Source: Bacteriovoracaceae bacterium (GTDB taxonomy: Bacteria; Bdellovibrionota; Bacteriovoracia; Bacteriovoracales; Bacteriovoracaceae). Taken from it: a stretch of 64,000 nt of DNA. The position numbers were made by a program, and so were the translations under genes. The first letter of the stretch is position 1; each line of letters starts with the position of its first letter. A model generated the notes under the pieces. It saw only the letters and a list, made by a program, of their open reading frames with translations, was not told the origin of the DNA and ran no database searches. This document shows positions 9,260-17,898 of this stretch, in pieces. The stretch is from contig CANFHC010000005.1 of NCBI GenBank assembly GCA_947446575.1, positions 90,948-154,947 of the forward strand, in the 5' to 3' direction.

Positions 9260-10345
9260 ATGACTCAATTAGGACAATTAGTATTTACAGGATTAAGCGG
9301 ACTGACTCTTACAGATGAAGAAAAAAAATTCATCGAAAAAGAAGATATTGGTGGAGTTATTCTGTTTTCAAAAAATTACGAGTCACCGGCGCAGTTAGCA
9401 GAATTGGTGAATAATATTCAAATGCTCAGAAAAGAATATCCACTTTTCATCGCTACTGACCATGAAGGAGGGAGAGTCGTAAGATTTAAAACTCATTTCA
9501 CTCAATTCCCTCCAATGCTAGATATTGCTCGCCTTGATTCACCAAAATTATTTTTTGATGTTGCTACAATTATGGCCGAAGAACTCCTTTCTTGTGGAGT
9601 CAATTTAGATCTAGCTCCAGTTTGTGATATTTGGAATAATGAGCAAAATAAAGTTATTTGGGATCGCGCTTTTGGAATGGATTATGAAACTGTTTCTAAA
9701 TTTATCTCATCCATGATTAGAGGATTTCAAACAAGCGGAATTCTTTCTTGTGCTAAACATTTTCCTGGACACGGTAATACATCAAAAGATTCACATTATG
9801 ATCTTCCTATTGTAAAAAAACCTTTAGATCAAATTAAGGCTGAAGAATTTCAACCGTTCATAAAGGCCATTAAGGCCCGGGTGGATATAATAATGATGGC
9901 TCATATAATTGTTGAAGATATTGATCCAAGTTTACCTTGCTCACTTTCTCCACGTGCTCATGAGATGCTCCGAAATGATTTAAAATATAAGGGGCTAATT
10001 TTATCAGATGATATGCAAATGAAAGCTATTACTGACCACCGAGGAACAGGTGAAGCTGCTATGATGGCAATTAGAGCAGGAAGTGATTTAGTCGAGTATC
10101 GCGATATGGAAGAAGCGATGTTGGGACTAGAAGGGTTGAAGAAGGCGCAAAAAGATAAAACAATCAGATCTACAGACTTTACAGATCGCCTCACACGCAT
10201 CGAAGAAAATAAAAAACGTTATTTTACTGAATACAAACCAATTTACGTTCCAGATATTGAAAAAAAATTCAATCGTAAGGTTAATCAACAATTCGCTGAT
10301 GACCTTCGGAAAAAAATTGCTGAGAAAATTGCTCAGAAATCTTAG
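9260..10345 (+). CDS. nagZ: Beta-N-acetylhexosaminidase NagZ (glycoside hydrolase family 3)
   Basis: Cytoplasmic enzyme that removes GlcNAc from GlcNAc-1,6-anhydro-MurNAc (peptides) in peptidoglycan recycling. The 361-residue protein has no signal peptide. It carries TDHEGGRVVRF, the family signature CAKHFPGHGNTSKDSHYDLP with the catalytic loop His/Asp, and SDDMQMKAI with the nucleophile Asp. AGGA precedes the ATG. The C-terminal 50 residues are Lys-rich. It follows the two peptide permeases in what looks like one operon and complements the nagK-nagA-nagB-II operon at 36209-39191. Confidence 0.95.
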   Translation: MTQLGQLVFTGLSGLTLTDEEKKFIEKEDIGGVILFSKNYESPAQLAELVNNIQMLRKEYPLFIATDHEGGRVVRFKTHFTQFPPMLDIARLDSPKLFFDVATIMAEELLSCGVNLDLAPVCDIWNNEQNKVIWDRAFGMDYETVSKFISSMIRGFQTSGILSCAKHFPGHGNTSKDSHYDLPIVKKPLDQIKAEEFQPFIKAIKARVDIIMMAHIIVEDIDPSLPCSLSPRAHEMLRNDLKYKGLILSDDMQMKAITDHRGTGEAAMMAIRAGSDLVEYRDMEEAMLGLEGLKKAQKDKTIRSTDFTDRLTRIEENKKRYFTEYKPIYVPDIEKKFNRKVNQQFADDLRKKIAEKIAQKS

Positions 10346-10436
10346 TCAAAGTACTAAGAGGATAATATTTCCACATACATTGCTCCTCATTAAAATTTCA
10401 TTATATCTGATATCATAAAGTTATGATGGGGATAGA

Positions 10437-11840
10437 ATGAAAAAAGTCTTGTTAGGCTTGTCTATTTTTTTATTCATATTTAATTCAGGAACACTGAAGG
10501 CGATTGAGTTTGAAGATTTATCAGCAGACAGAAAATTTGAAATATACAAAGAGTCGTGTGATCAAGACCAGATGGCGAACTGTTATCAAGTTGCTCTTTG
10601 GTATAAAAATACACAACGAGTTGATCCCATTGAAAATCGTAAACTTCGTTCAGCGATTGAAGCCCTAAAAGAAAAAAGGAAAAAATTAAAAGAAACAGAA
10701 GAAAAAGGTGAACTCGAGCCTGATGAACTTCAGGAATTGCAAGCGGCCAGTGCAAGATTGGGAGAAGAAGGACAAAAGAGATATGCTACGGAAAAATATC
10801 TTGAATACTTATCAACGGCTTGTACGGCTAAAAGAAAAAACAAAGATGGTGAATGGATTGATCCAGACCCAAAAAAAGAAATAAAAGTTGAGCAAGCAGC
10901 ATGTAAAGAAAAAGAAGGAAAAAATTCTTACGAAGGATCTTTCATTCTCTACTATGCATCCTTATTTCTTATCGGCCTAGCAGTTTTTCTTATCTCAAAA
11001 ACTATTTTTCAAGATGAAGATCAATTCCAGGCATCTGAAAAATTAGACGATAATAAAGAAAAAGATGAGATCGCAAAACATGGAATAATTCTCCGCTATT
11101 CGAGACCATTTTTTAAACGTTACTTCAGCCCAATTGTTTCGGGAATGAAAAATAGAAAGACATTTAAAGATAAATACCGCCGAACTTTAGCTGCTTCTGG
11201 GCTGACTAATATTTTGACTCCTGAAGATTTTTTTGCTTTCAAATTATTTTTAATTATTGGATTTCCAATCGTCTTTATTGTCTTGAAAATTTTTCTCGGT
11301 GCTGATTGGGATTTAGCTTTAATTCCAGTGGTTGCATTTGTAGGTTTTTTCTACCCTGATTTTTGGGTAAGAGGAAAAATCCAACAACGCCAAAAAGAAG
11401 TTATTATGAGCATGCCTTTTTGTGTAGACATGCTTGCATTATCTGTTGAAGCCGGTTTGGATTTTGTAGCAGCTATGGCTAAAGTAAATGAGAAAGCAAA
11501 GGCCAATGCTCTTACTGAAGAATTTGATACCGTTATTCGAGAAATTAAAATTGGGGCCAGTAGAGCAGAAGCCTTAAGAAATCTTGCCTGGAGAGTGGAT
11601 TTAATTCAAATTTCCTCTTTTTGCGCTACTTTAATTGCAGCCGACTCAGTTGGAGCTTCCATTGGGCCTATTCTAAAATCATTAGCTGTTGAAATCCGCC
11701 AAAAAAAATCTGCAGAAGTAGAAAAAGCAGGAGCGACTGCCGCTACTAAAATATTATTTCCTATGATGTTCCTTATTATTCCATCAGTACTAATGATTGT
11801 ATTTGCCCCGATTGTCTTGGAGATAGTCAATGGAAAGTAA
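10437..11840 (+). CDS. TadC-like type II/IV secretion inner-membrane platform protein
   Basis: Membrane protein of 467 residues. The C-terminal half (about 215-465) is a T2SSF domain of TadC type: membrane segments at about 262-300 and an end segment LFPMMFLIIPSVLMIVFAP, with the typical MPFCVDMLALSVEAGLDF and AEALRNLAWRVD. The N-terminus is unusual: a cleavable-looking signal (to about residue 22), then a charged periplasmic region with several Cys, and a membrane segment at about 175-193. Ordinary TadC proteins lack this. It starts the FHA operon and overlaps the DUF192 gene by 11 bases. TadB, the ATPase and secretin genes are not in the window. Confidence 0.85.
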   Translation: MKKVLLGLSIFLFIFNSGTLKAIEFEDLSADRKFEIYKESCDQDQMANCYQVALWYKNTQRVDPIENRKLRSAIEALKEKRKKLKETEEKGELEPDELQELQAASARLGEEGQKRYATEKYLEYLSTACTAKRKNKDGEWIDPDPKKEIKVEQAACKEKEGKNSYEGSFILYYASLFLIGLAVFLISKTIFQDEDQFQASEKLDDNKEKDEIAKHGIILRYSRPFFKRYFSPIVSGMKNRKTFKDKYRRTLAASGLTNILTPEDFFAFKLFLIIGFPIVFIVLKIFLGADWDLALIPVVAFVGFFYPDFWVRGKIQQRQKEVIMSMPFCVDMLALSVEAGLDFVAAMAKVNEKAKANALTEEFDTVIREIKIGASRAEALRNLAWRVDLIQISSFCATLIAADSVGASIGPILKSLAVEIRQKKSAEVEKAGATAATKILFPMMFLIIPSVLMIVFAPIVLEIVNGK

Positions 11841-12189
11841 AAAATTTGTTTTAAAAAATCAGATCGGCGAAGTTGTTTGCAATAAAATGGTTGTTGCTAA
11901 TAAATTTTTTGATCGAATGAAGGGATTGATGCTTTCAACTGAGATGCCAGATTGTGATGGCTTTTTAATTAGCCCATGCAACTCAATACATACATTTTTT
12001 ATGCTTTATAGCTTGGATCTTTTGTTTCTGGACAAAGATTTCAAAGTTGTGAAAGCTGTGTACGATTTACGACCTTGGCGAATGAGTTGGATTTATTTTA
12101 GATCTTATCAGGTTTTAGAAATGAAAGCCGGAACTTTAAAGAAAGATATAAAAAGCGGAGATAGGTTAGAGGCCATATGTTTAAATTAG
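11830..12189 (+). CDS. DUF192 family protein
   Basis: Small protein of 119 residues. The family core is clear: RMKGLMLSTEMPDCDGFLISPC, then SIHTFFMLYSLDLLFLD and ending in VLEMKAG...GDRL. The molecular role of DUF192 is unknown. GGAG lies 7 bases before the ATG, inside the tadC-like gene, and the end overlaps the first FHA gene by 13 bases. Unlike many members it has no signal peptide. It may simply be carried along, but its position in a tight operon suggests use in the same complex. Confidence 0.85.
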   Translation: MESKKFVLKNQIGEVVCNKMVVANKFFDRMKGLMLSTEMPDCDGFLISPCNSIHTFFMLYSLDLLFLDKDFKVVKAVYDLRPWRMSWIYFRSYQVLEMKAGTLKKDIKSGDRLEAICLN

Positions 12190-13745
12190 TCGTAGTTGGT
12201 GGAAAAGCTAGAGGACAAGAGTTTGTCCTAAAAAATGGAGATAATGTTCTCGGACGAGATAGTTCGTGTGATATTCCATTTCCAGTAGAAGGTGTTTCTA
12301 AAAAACACTTTACAGTTACAGTAACTGACGATGTTGTTTATATTCAAGATATGGGAAGTGCCAATGGTACTTTCGTGAATGGAAAAATTATTAAACGGGC
12401 AACACTTAAAAGTGGAGATAAGGTTGGGTTACCTAACGCCATTTTACAAGTGGTACAAGTTCAAGAGAAAAAAATTGTCATCAAAAAGAAAGTAGCTTCC
12501 CAAAAAGAAAAAGAAGAAAACATTGATGATCTTCTAAACGGTGGGAATCCGCCTGAAAATCTGGTTGAAAAACTTTTTTGGGCATTTAAGTACAAAATAA
12601 TGCCAATATTTCATGGTATTAATAACGAATACGAATGGCGAGTTATGTTGGCCATTTTTACTGGAGCTTTTGCCCTTATTACTATCACACTTACCATTTC
12701 TCCAGTTCTTGATGGTGCCAAAGAAATTTTGCTTACGGAAATTGCCAATCGTGGAGCCCATTACGCCGAAGAAATTGGACGCATAAATGCTTCCGCTTTG
12801 GAGCAAAAAAACTTAGAAAGAATTGACACTACATTTTTAGATAGTGAAGAAGGAGTTGTCTCTTACGAATTGTTTGACCTTGAAGGAAGAATTGTAAGAC
12901 CAACATCTAGGTTAAATGAATACACTAACGATCCTTTTTCTGTTCAAACAAGAGAATGGGCTATAAAAAACCGCGATAGTAAACAAGTTAAAAAACAACT
13001 ATTAGAAAATGGACAAATTGGTATCGGGAAAAAAATCTTCGCTTATAACCCTAAAACAGGAACACCTGAACAAGTAGGTATTATCGCAATTCGATTTGCT
13101 CCTAGGACACTAGCAATAGAAGCGACAAAAAGTTCACGTCTATATCTCGAATCATTAGTAACTTCGTTTTTGGTTGCCATTATCTTTTATGGAATTATCT
13201 ATTATCTAACCTTGAGACCTATTGAAGAAATTCGACTGCAAACTGAAGAAGCTTTAAGAGGAAGAAGAAGAAATGTTGATAGCAAACTTCTTTTTGAAGA
13301 ATTAAACCCTGTGAGGAATGCTATTAATACTGGATTACAAAGAATTCGTGAATTGCAAAGAGATGAGTCTGACGTTGATCCAAATGATATAGAAAGTGAC
13401 ACTTCTTACGTCAATACTTTGGTGGAATTCATGCAAGGTGCTCAGGGTCCTGTCATTGTTTTAAATTCATCTAAGAACTTAATTAAACTCAATACGGCAG
13501 CAGAGGATATTTGTGGTATCCGCTTATCTATGGCGGAAGGAATGAATATTTTAGACATAACAAAAGAGCGAGGATTTGCAGCAACTTTGATTGAGCTTTG
13601 TGATAATTCGTCAAATAATAATGGAACGTCACAACAAGGTCATTACGAACTTCAAGGGAAACAATTTAATATTTTTATCACTTCACTGATGGGGAAGGAT
13701 GGATTTGCAAAAGGATTCTATATTTCTTTTGTACAGGATACTTAA
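12177..13745 (+). CDS. FHA-domain membrane protein with periplasmic sensor-like and PAS-like regions
   Basis: Protein of 522 residues. An N-terminal FHA domain (about 1-100) shows GR at 26-27, SKKH at 41-44 and SANGTFVNG at 61-69, the phosphothreonine-binding set. Then come two membrane segments at about 156-177 and 325-346 enclosing a periplasmic domain of about 145 residues, a short HAMP-like linker (RPIEEIRLQTEEAL) and a PAS-like C-terminus (GPVIVLNSSKNLIKLNTAAE). This looks like a transmembrane sensor with no output enzyme, reading phosphothreonine partners in the cytoplasm. AGAGG precedes the ATG, which lies inside the DUF192 gene. Confidence 0.85.
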   Translation: MFKLVVVGGKARGQEFVLKNGDNVLGRDSSCDIPFPVEGVSKKHFTVTVTDDVVYIQDMGSANGTFVNGKIIKRATLKSGDKVGLPNAILQVVQVQEKKIVIKKKVASQKEKEENIDDLLNGGNPPENLVEKLFWAFKYKIMPIFHGINNEYEWRVMLAIFTGAFALITITLTISPVLDGAKEILLTEIANRGAHYAEEIGRINASALEQKNLERIDTTFLDSEEGVVSYELFDLEGRIVRPTSRLNEYTNDPFSVQTREWAIKNRDSKQVKKQLLENGQIGIGKKIFAYNPKTGTPEQVGIIAIRFAPRTLAIEATKSSRLYLESLVTSFLVAIIFYGIIYYLTLRPIEEIRLQTEEALRGRRRNVDSKLLFEELNPVRNAINTGLQRIRELQRDESDVDPNDIESDTSYVNTLVEFMQGAQGPVIVLNSSKNLIKLNTAAEDICGIRLSMAEGMNILDITKERGFAATLIELCDNSSNNNGTSQQGHYELQGKQFNIFITSLMGKDGFAKGFYISFVQDT

Positions 13746-13754
13746 CAAGTAAAT

Positions 13755-14810
13755 ATGAGTAAAAACGTAAGAATTACCAATGAACTAAAAAATCCGTCAG
13801 AGGCAGGAACGCATTATCGTTTCCTGTGCATGACTGGACCTGACAAAGGTAGGGTTTATTATTTAATTGGAAAAAGAATTATTATTGGGCGCGGTGAAAA
13901 CGCCGACATTCTTATTGTTGATGCAAAAATATCTAGAGAGCATGCAGAGCTTTCATTTTCAGATGGTGGCTACACCATTACAGATCTTGGAGCTCAAAAT
14001 GGAATTATTGTTAATGATACTAAAGTAAAACAAAAAAAATTAGCAGATGCAGAGAAGATTGTAATTGGGCAAACAGTTTTTAAATACAATATTATTGAAG
14101 TGACGAATTCTGAGATGGTGGTGAGTAGCGGTGAGGGAAACCAAATTGTAGTTGCCAAAGATAATGGCAAATCTCCCAAATCAAAAGTTTCAGTAAAGAC
14201 TAATAATAATTCCTTTGATAAGCCTGTTCAAAAAAATGCTGCTGGCAAAAAAGGTCCACCTAAAATAATTATTATCGGGGCACTTTTAGTCGGTGCTTAT
14301 TTGTTTTTGTTTAATGACAGTGAACTTCCGAAATCTAAAACTGCAAAAAATTCAACAGGCAGTAACGATTTTGATAACTTTTCCCCGATAACACCTAAAA
14401 AAGTTTCTCCAGAGGATGCAGAGTCCACGCGCAAAATGGAAACACTTATTCACAGTGGAAGACGTGAATTTAGTGAAGGGAATTATTTCAGAGCGATTGA
14501 GGATTTTAGGTTGGCACTTTTATTAAACCCAAATAATGGACACGCTAGTTTCTATCTGTCTAAGGCAAAACAAAGTTTAGATGATGACATTAAAAAAAAC
14601 ATGGAAAAAGGAAAACAAGAGCATGAGTCTAAAAAACTTCAAGCAGCTATTGTTTCATATTGTGGAGTCTTACAATTAATACAAAATTATCCTGATGATG
14701 AAAGATATAAAAATGCACAATTGCAAATTAGTGCGATTGAATCCGAATTAGGAATGGAGAAAGGTGAAGTTAAATGTTTCGAAACGAAATCAGCCGAATC
14801 AAAAAATTGA
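13755..14810 (+). CDS. FHA-domain protein with membrane anchor and TPR-like C-terminus
   Basis: Protein of 351 residues. FHA domain at about 22-115 with IGRG at 44-47, SREH at 60-63 and QNG at 81-83. A single membrane segment lies at about 174-190 (IIIIGALLVGAYLFLF). The rest is periplasmic if the FHA domain is cytoplasmic, and carries TPR-like helices (GRREFSEGNYFRAIEDFRLA). It follows the previous gene by 9 bases. The design, FHA inside and TPR outside, matches an adaptor that couples a cytoplasmic phosphorylation signal to an envelope machine. Family-level function is not known to me. Confidence 0.85.
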   Translation: MSKNVRITNELKNPSEAGTHYRFLCMTGPDKGRVYYLIGKRIIIGRGENADILIVDAKISREHAELSFSDGGYTITDLGAQNGIIVNDTKVKQKKLADAEKIVIGQTVFKYNIIEVTNSEMVVSSGEGNQIVVAKDNGKSPKSKVSVKTNNNSFDKPVQKNAAGKKGPPKIIIIGALLVGAYLFLFNDSELPKSKTAKNSTGSNDFDNFSPITPKKVSPEDAESTRKMETLIHSGRREFSEGNYFRAIEDFRLALLLNPNNGHASFYLSKAKQSLDDDIKKNMEKGKQEHESKKLQAAIVSYCGVLQLIQNYPDDERYKNAQLQISAIESELGMEKGEVKCFETKSAESKN

Positions 14811-17064
14811 TTTAGGCAAGGACGTTCTCGCTTTTGATTATTCAGAAACAGTTTTTTTGATCGGTCGATCAAAAGATTGTCATATTATGCTCGACGATAA
14901 ACAAATATCCCGAGAGCACGTTCGTATTATTCACAAAAATGGCAAATGGTTCGCAGAAAAAACATCTGAAGAGAATGCATGTCTTCATAATGGAGAAGAA
15001 TTTCATAGAGTAGAGCTCGATAATGGCGATACTCTTACTATCGCTGGTTTTACTATTGCAGTTGAAAATGAATCTGAAAATAATGAAGTGCCGGCTCCTG
15101 TTGTAAAAAATGAACCAGTTGCACCTCTAGTAGTGACGAAGCCAATTCCAACTGAGGCGCCGGAAGAACCTAAGGTTACTCCCGCACGCGATCTCGATGT
15201 CACTCGAGAAATCGATAATTCAGAATTAACCAACGAAATAAATATAAATGATCAGCAAGTTTTCAAAACGGATGAGGTGACAGCTGATATAGAAATTCCT
15301 TCAGATTTTCAATCTTTTGATCAATCAGAAAAATCAGATGATGAATTTAATTACGAAGAAAATTCTGAAAGTGAAGCCGAAAAAGCTCTAGGTTTAAATG
15401 CTGAAGATGGTGCCGAAGGTGGAGAAGCGCCTGTTGTAAGTGACGATAATATGTCTTACTCGTTAGAAAATATTGACGCCAGCAGTGATGATGAAAGTAC
15501 GAAAGTCATTCAAACTTTTTCTAAAGTTCAATTAGAATTATTTGGTGAAACTGCTCCCTATGATCGGTACTTGCTTGAAAATGATAAAACTTATATTGGA
15601 AGAGATCCGAGCAAGTGCCAAATTGTTTTAAATGACACTGAAGTTTCTTCAGTCCATGCAGTTATTACAAAAAATAATATTATGATCAGTATTGAAGATT
15701 TAAATTCTTCAAACGGGACTATTCTCAATGGCGACCGCATAAACAAAGCCACTCTAAACCATAACGATGAGTTCGTTATCGGTGGTGTTACTTTTACCGT
15801 GAAGTTTCGTTCGGACTTTTTAAAAGAAGAAAATTCTAGACTCATGGCCGTTGATGATAATCAAACGGTAGAAGTAGAAGAAGTTGTAGAGATTGAGGCT
15901 GAAGAAGGTGAGCATGTTGATGCTTTAGGAGAACTAGTAAGTGGCGCTCCAGAGGAAAAATCATTAATCAAGCGTATTTGGAAAGATGATAAAAAAAGAA
16001 AGAATGTTATCATTGGAGCAGTATTGCTAGTTGGGGCTTGGGTCATGTTTGGAGATGAAAGTTCAACTCCACCGGCCACTCCAATTAAAAAAGGAAAAAA
16101 GGCGACTCCCAAAGCAGAAGAAAAAGCTGTTATTAACAAAACGAACGGGAAAAAAATTTCTGAAGAAGAAAAAAGATCTTTATCTGCCCGTTATGAAATT
16201 GGGAAAAACCATTTCAACAATGGACGCTATAGAGACGCTCTTGACGAATTATTAAAAATCTCAGCCGTGGATCCTAATTTCAACTCTTCTTTGCAAACAT
16301 TGATATCACTTTCCAAAGAAGGATTAGGAAAATTAGAAGAACAAGAAAAAAAACGAGTTGCCGAACAAGCAGCTGCAGAGAAAAAAATAAAAGTAAAAGA
16401 TCTAGTTCTAAAAGCTACGGGGTTTGTAAAAGACCGCAGAGTAGAAATGGCCCAAGATATTTTTAATGAGATTGCTAAAATTGATCCTGAAAATATCGAA
16501 ATTACTAAAATGAAGTTAGAGCTCGAAGATTGGCAAAAAGAGAAATTAAGAAAAGAGCTAGAAGAAGCATCAAAGAAAAAAGCACGAGAAGATAAAATTG
16601 AAAAATTAAAACCCGGGAAAAGTCTTTTTTTACAAAAAGAATGGTTCAAGGCCATAGGTAAATTAGAAGATTTTCTTAAAGTAAAAGATATGGATGAAGA
16701 TCTGACTAAAGAAGCTTCGGACATGTTAAAAGCATCCAAGGATGAGATAAATTCAGCAGTTGCCCCACTTATTGGTAAAGCCAAGTCTTTGATGGAAGGA
16801 CAAGACTTAAAAGGTGCTTACGAAGTTTACCAGCAAATTTTAAAAGTTGAGCCTTCAAATGCCGAAGCTCTCAACCAAGTCGTCGACATAAAAGAGCAGC
16901 TTTCAAACAAGGCCCGCAAAATATATCGCGAGGCTATTATTTCAGAATCGTTGAGTCTCTTTCAAGATGCGAAAGAAAAATTTCAAGAGGTCCAGCAGAT
17001 CTCACCGGTTGATAGTGATTATTATAAAAAAGCTACAGACAAGTTACGGGATTATCTGGAATAA
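14764..17064 (+). CDS. Double-FHA membrane protein with acidic linker and long TPR region
   Basis: Protein of 766 residues, the largest of the three FHA proteins. FHA 1 at about 20-95 (IGRSKDCHIML, SREH) has lost the usual final Asn-Gly context. An acidic, low-complexity linker follows (about 105-245). FHA 2 at about 265-355 is complete (IGRDPSKCQI, SSVH, SSNGT). A single membrane segment lies near 426-442 and then about 300 residues of TPR-like and Lys/Glu-rich helices. The GTG start sits inside the previous gene (47-base overlap) right after GGAGAAAG. The shared FHA-membrane-TPR plan suggests that it and the previous gene arose from a common ancestor. Confidence 0.85.
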   Translation: MKLNVSKRNQPNQKIDLGKDVLAFDYSETVFLIGRSKDCHIMLDDKQISREHVRIIHKNGKWFAEKTSEENACLHNGEEFHRVELDNGDTLTIAGFTIAVENESENNEVPAPVVKNEPVAPLVVTKPIPTEAPEEPKVTPARDLDVTREIDNSELTNEININDQQVFKTDEVTADIEIPSDFQSFDQSEKSDDEFNYEENSESEAEKALGLNAEDGAEGGEAPVVSDDNMSYSLENIDASSDDESTKVIQTFSKVQLELFGETAPYDRYLLENDKTYIGRDPSKCQIVLNDTEVSSVHAVITKNNIMISIEDLNSSNGTILNGDRINKATLNHNDEFVIGGVTFTVKFRSDFLKEENSRLMAVDDNQTVEVEEVVEIEAEEGEHVDALGELVSGAPEEKSLIKRIWKDDKKRKNVIIGAVLLVGAWVMFGDESSTPPATPIKKGKKATPKAEEKAVINKTNGKKISEEEKRSLSARYEIGKNHFNNGRYRDALDELLKISAVDPNFNSSLQTLISLSKEGLGKLEEQEKKRVAEQAAAEKKIKVKDLVLKATGFVKDRRVEMAQDIFNEIAKIDPENIEITKMKLELEDWQKEKLRKELEEASKKKAREDKIEKLKPGKSLFLQKEWFKAIGKLEDFLKVKDMDEDLTKEASDMLKASKDEINSAVAPLIGKAKSLMEGQDLKGAYEVYQQILKVEPSNAEALNQVVDIKEQLSNKARKIYREAIISESLSLFQDAKEKFQEVQQISPVDSDYYKKATDKLRDYLE

Positions 17065-17067
17065 AAA

Positions 17068-17808
17068 ATGATTGAATTAAAAAGTTATGGATTATTTTCT
17101 CATCAAGGGCCTCACTTAAATCTCAATGAAGATTTAGCTGAGGTGGACTTGGTTAATAATCTTTATATGATCATCGATGGTTTTGGTGGATCAAACATTG
17201 GCGATAAAGCAGCCATGATAATCCGCGATTCATTGAAACGCTCTTATACAAAAATTGCTTCAGACCCAGAATCTACTCTTCCGTTTTTTTATAGCCACAA
17301 ATATCTTATCGAAGGCAATGCTCTCATTAATGCTCTTCATACAGCTCATCAAAATGTCAGTCGAGAAAATGAAAGTAAAAATTTAAATAATCGTGGGGGA
17401 GGCTCTGTTATAGGGGCAGCTTTGGCTGAAAATATTTTAACCTTGGTATCTACTGGTAATTGTATCGCCTATTTATATCGTAAAGGGCATTTAACTAATG
17501 AAGTTCAACCGGATTCACTTCGCAGTTTAAGCCGTGATCGTTTTACCTCCTACTTGCATACTGCCCCTACGAGTGGAGTAGGATTATTTGAAGATCTTCA
17601 TTACCAAGTCAAAGAAATAAAAATCTCTGCAGGTGATATAGTGATTCTGCTTACAGATGGAATTTATGCCAGACTCGAAGATAATGAAATAAAATACACT
17701 ATAGAAAAAAATCTAGACAATGAATTAGAGGTCATTAAAGATCTTATGAATCTGGCAAATACCAGAGGAAATCTAGACAACCAATCAGGAATGATTCTCC
17801 AATTTTAA
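17068..17808 (+). CDS. PP2C-family serine/threonine protein phosphatase
   Basis: Cytoplasmic metal-dependent phosphatase of 246 residues. Motifs in order: LNEDLAEVD (metal-binding Asp), IIDGFGGSNIGDKAA (the DGxGG motif, with Phe where many have His or Met), GGSVIGAAL, and LLTDGIYARLED, ending with DNQSGMIL (metal-binding Asp-Asn). It follows the last FHA gene by 3 bases. It would remove phosphates from threonines that the FHA domains read. No Ser/Thr kinase is encoded in the window, so its opposing enzyme must be elsewhere. Confidence 0.9.
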   Translation: MIELKSYGLFSHQGPHLNLNEDLAEVDLVNNLYMIIDGFGGSNIGDKAAMIIRDSLKRSYTKIASDPESTLPFFYSHKYLIEGNALINALHTAHQNVSRENESKNLNNRGGGSVIGAALAENILTLVSTGNCIAYLYRKGHLTNEVQPDSLRSLSRDRFTSYLHTAPTSGVGLFEDLHYQVKEIKISAGDIVILLTDGIYARLEDNEIKYTIEKNLDNELEVIKDLMNLANTRGNLDNQSGMILQF

Positions 17809-17898
17809 TAGACAAGTAATTTAGTAGGTCATCGAATAAAAAATAGCATTGATTAAGACCCTCTTTTAGTTGAGAATAGATTTAGAGGAAAAGGCAAC

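Noticed and set aside
16227..16784. Minus-strand frame of 185 codons inside the double-FHA gene
   Set aside because: Ser/Phe/Leu-rich composition is the antisense image of a Lys/Glu-rich TPR region, and the plus frame has motifs.
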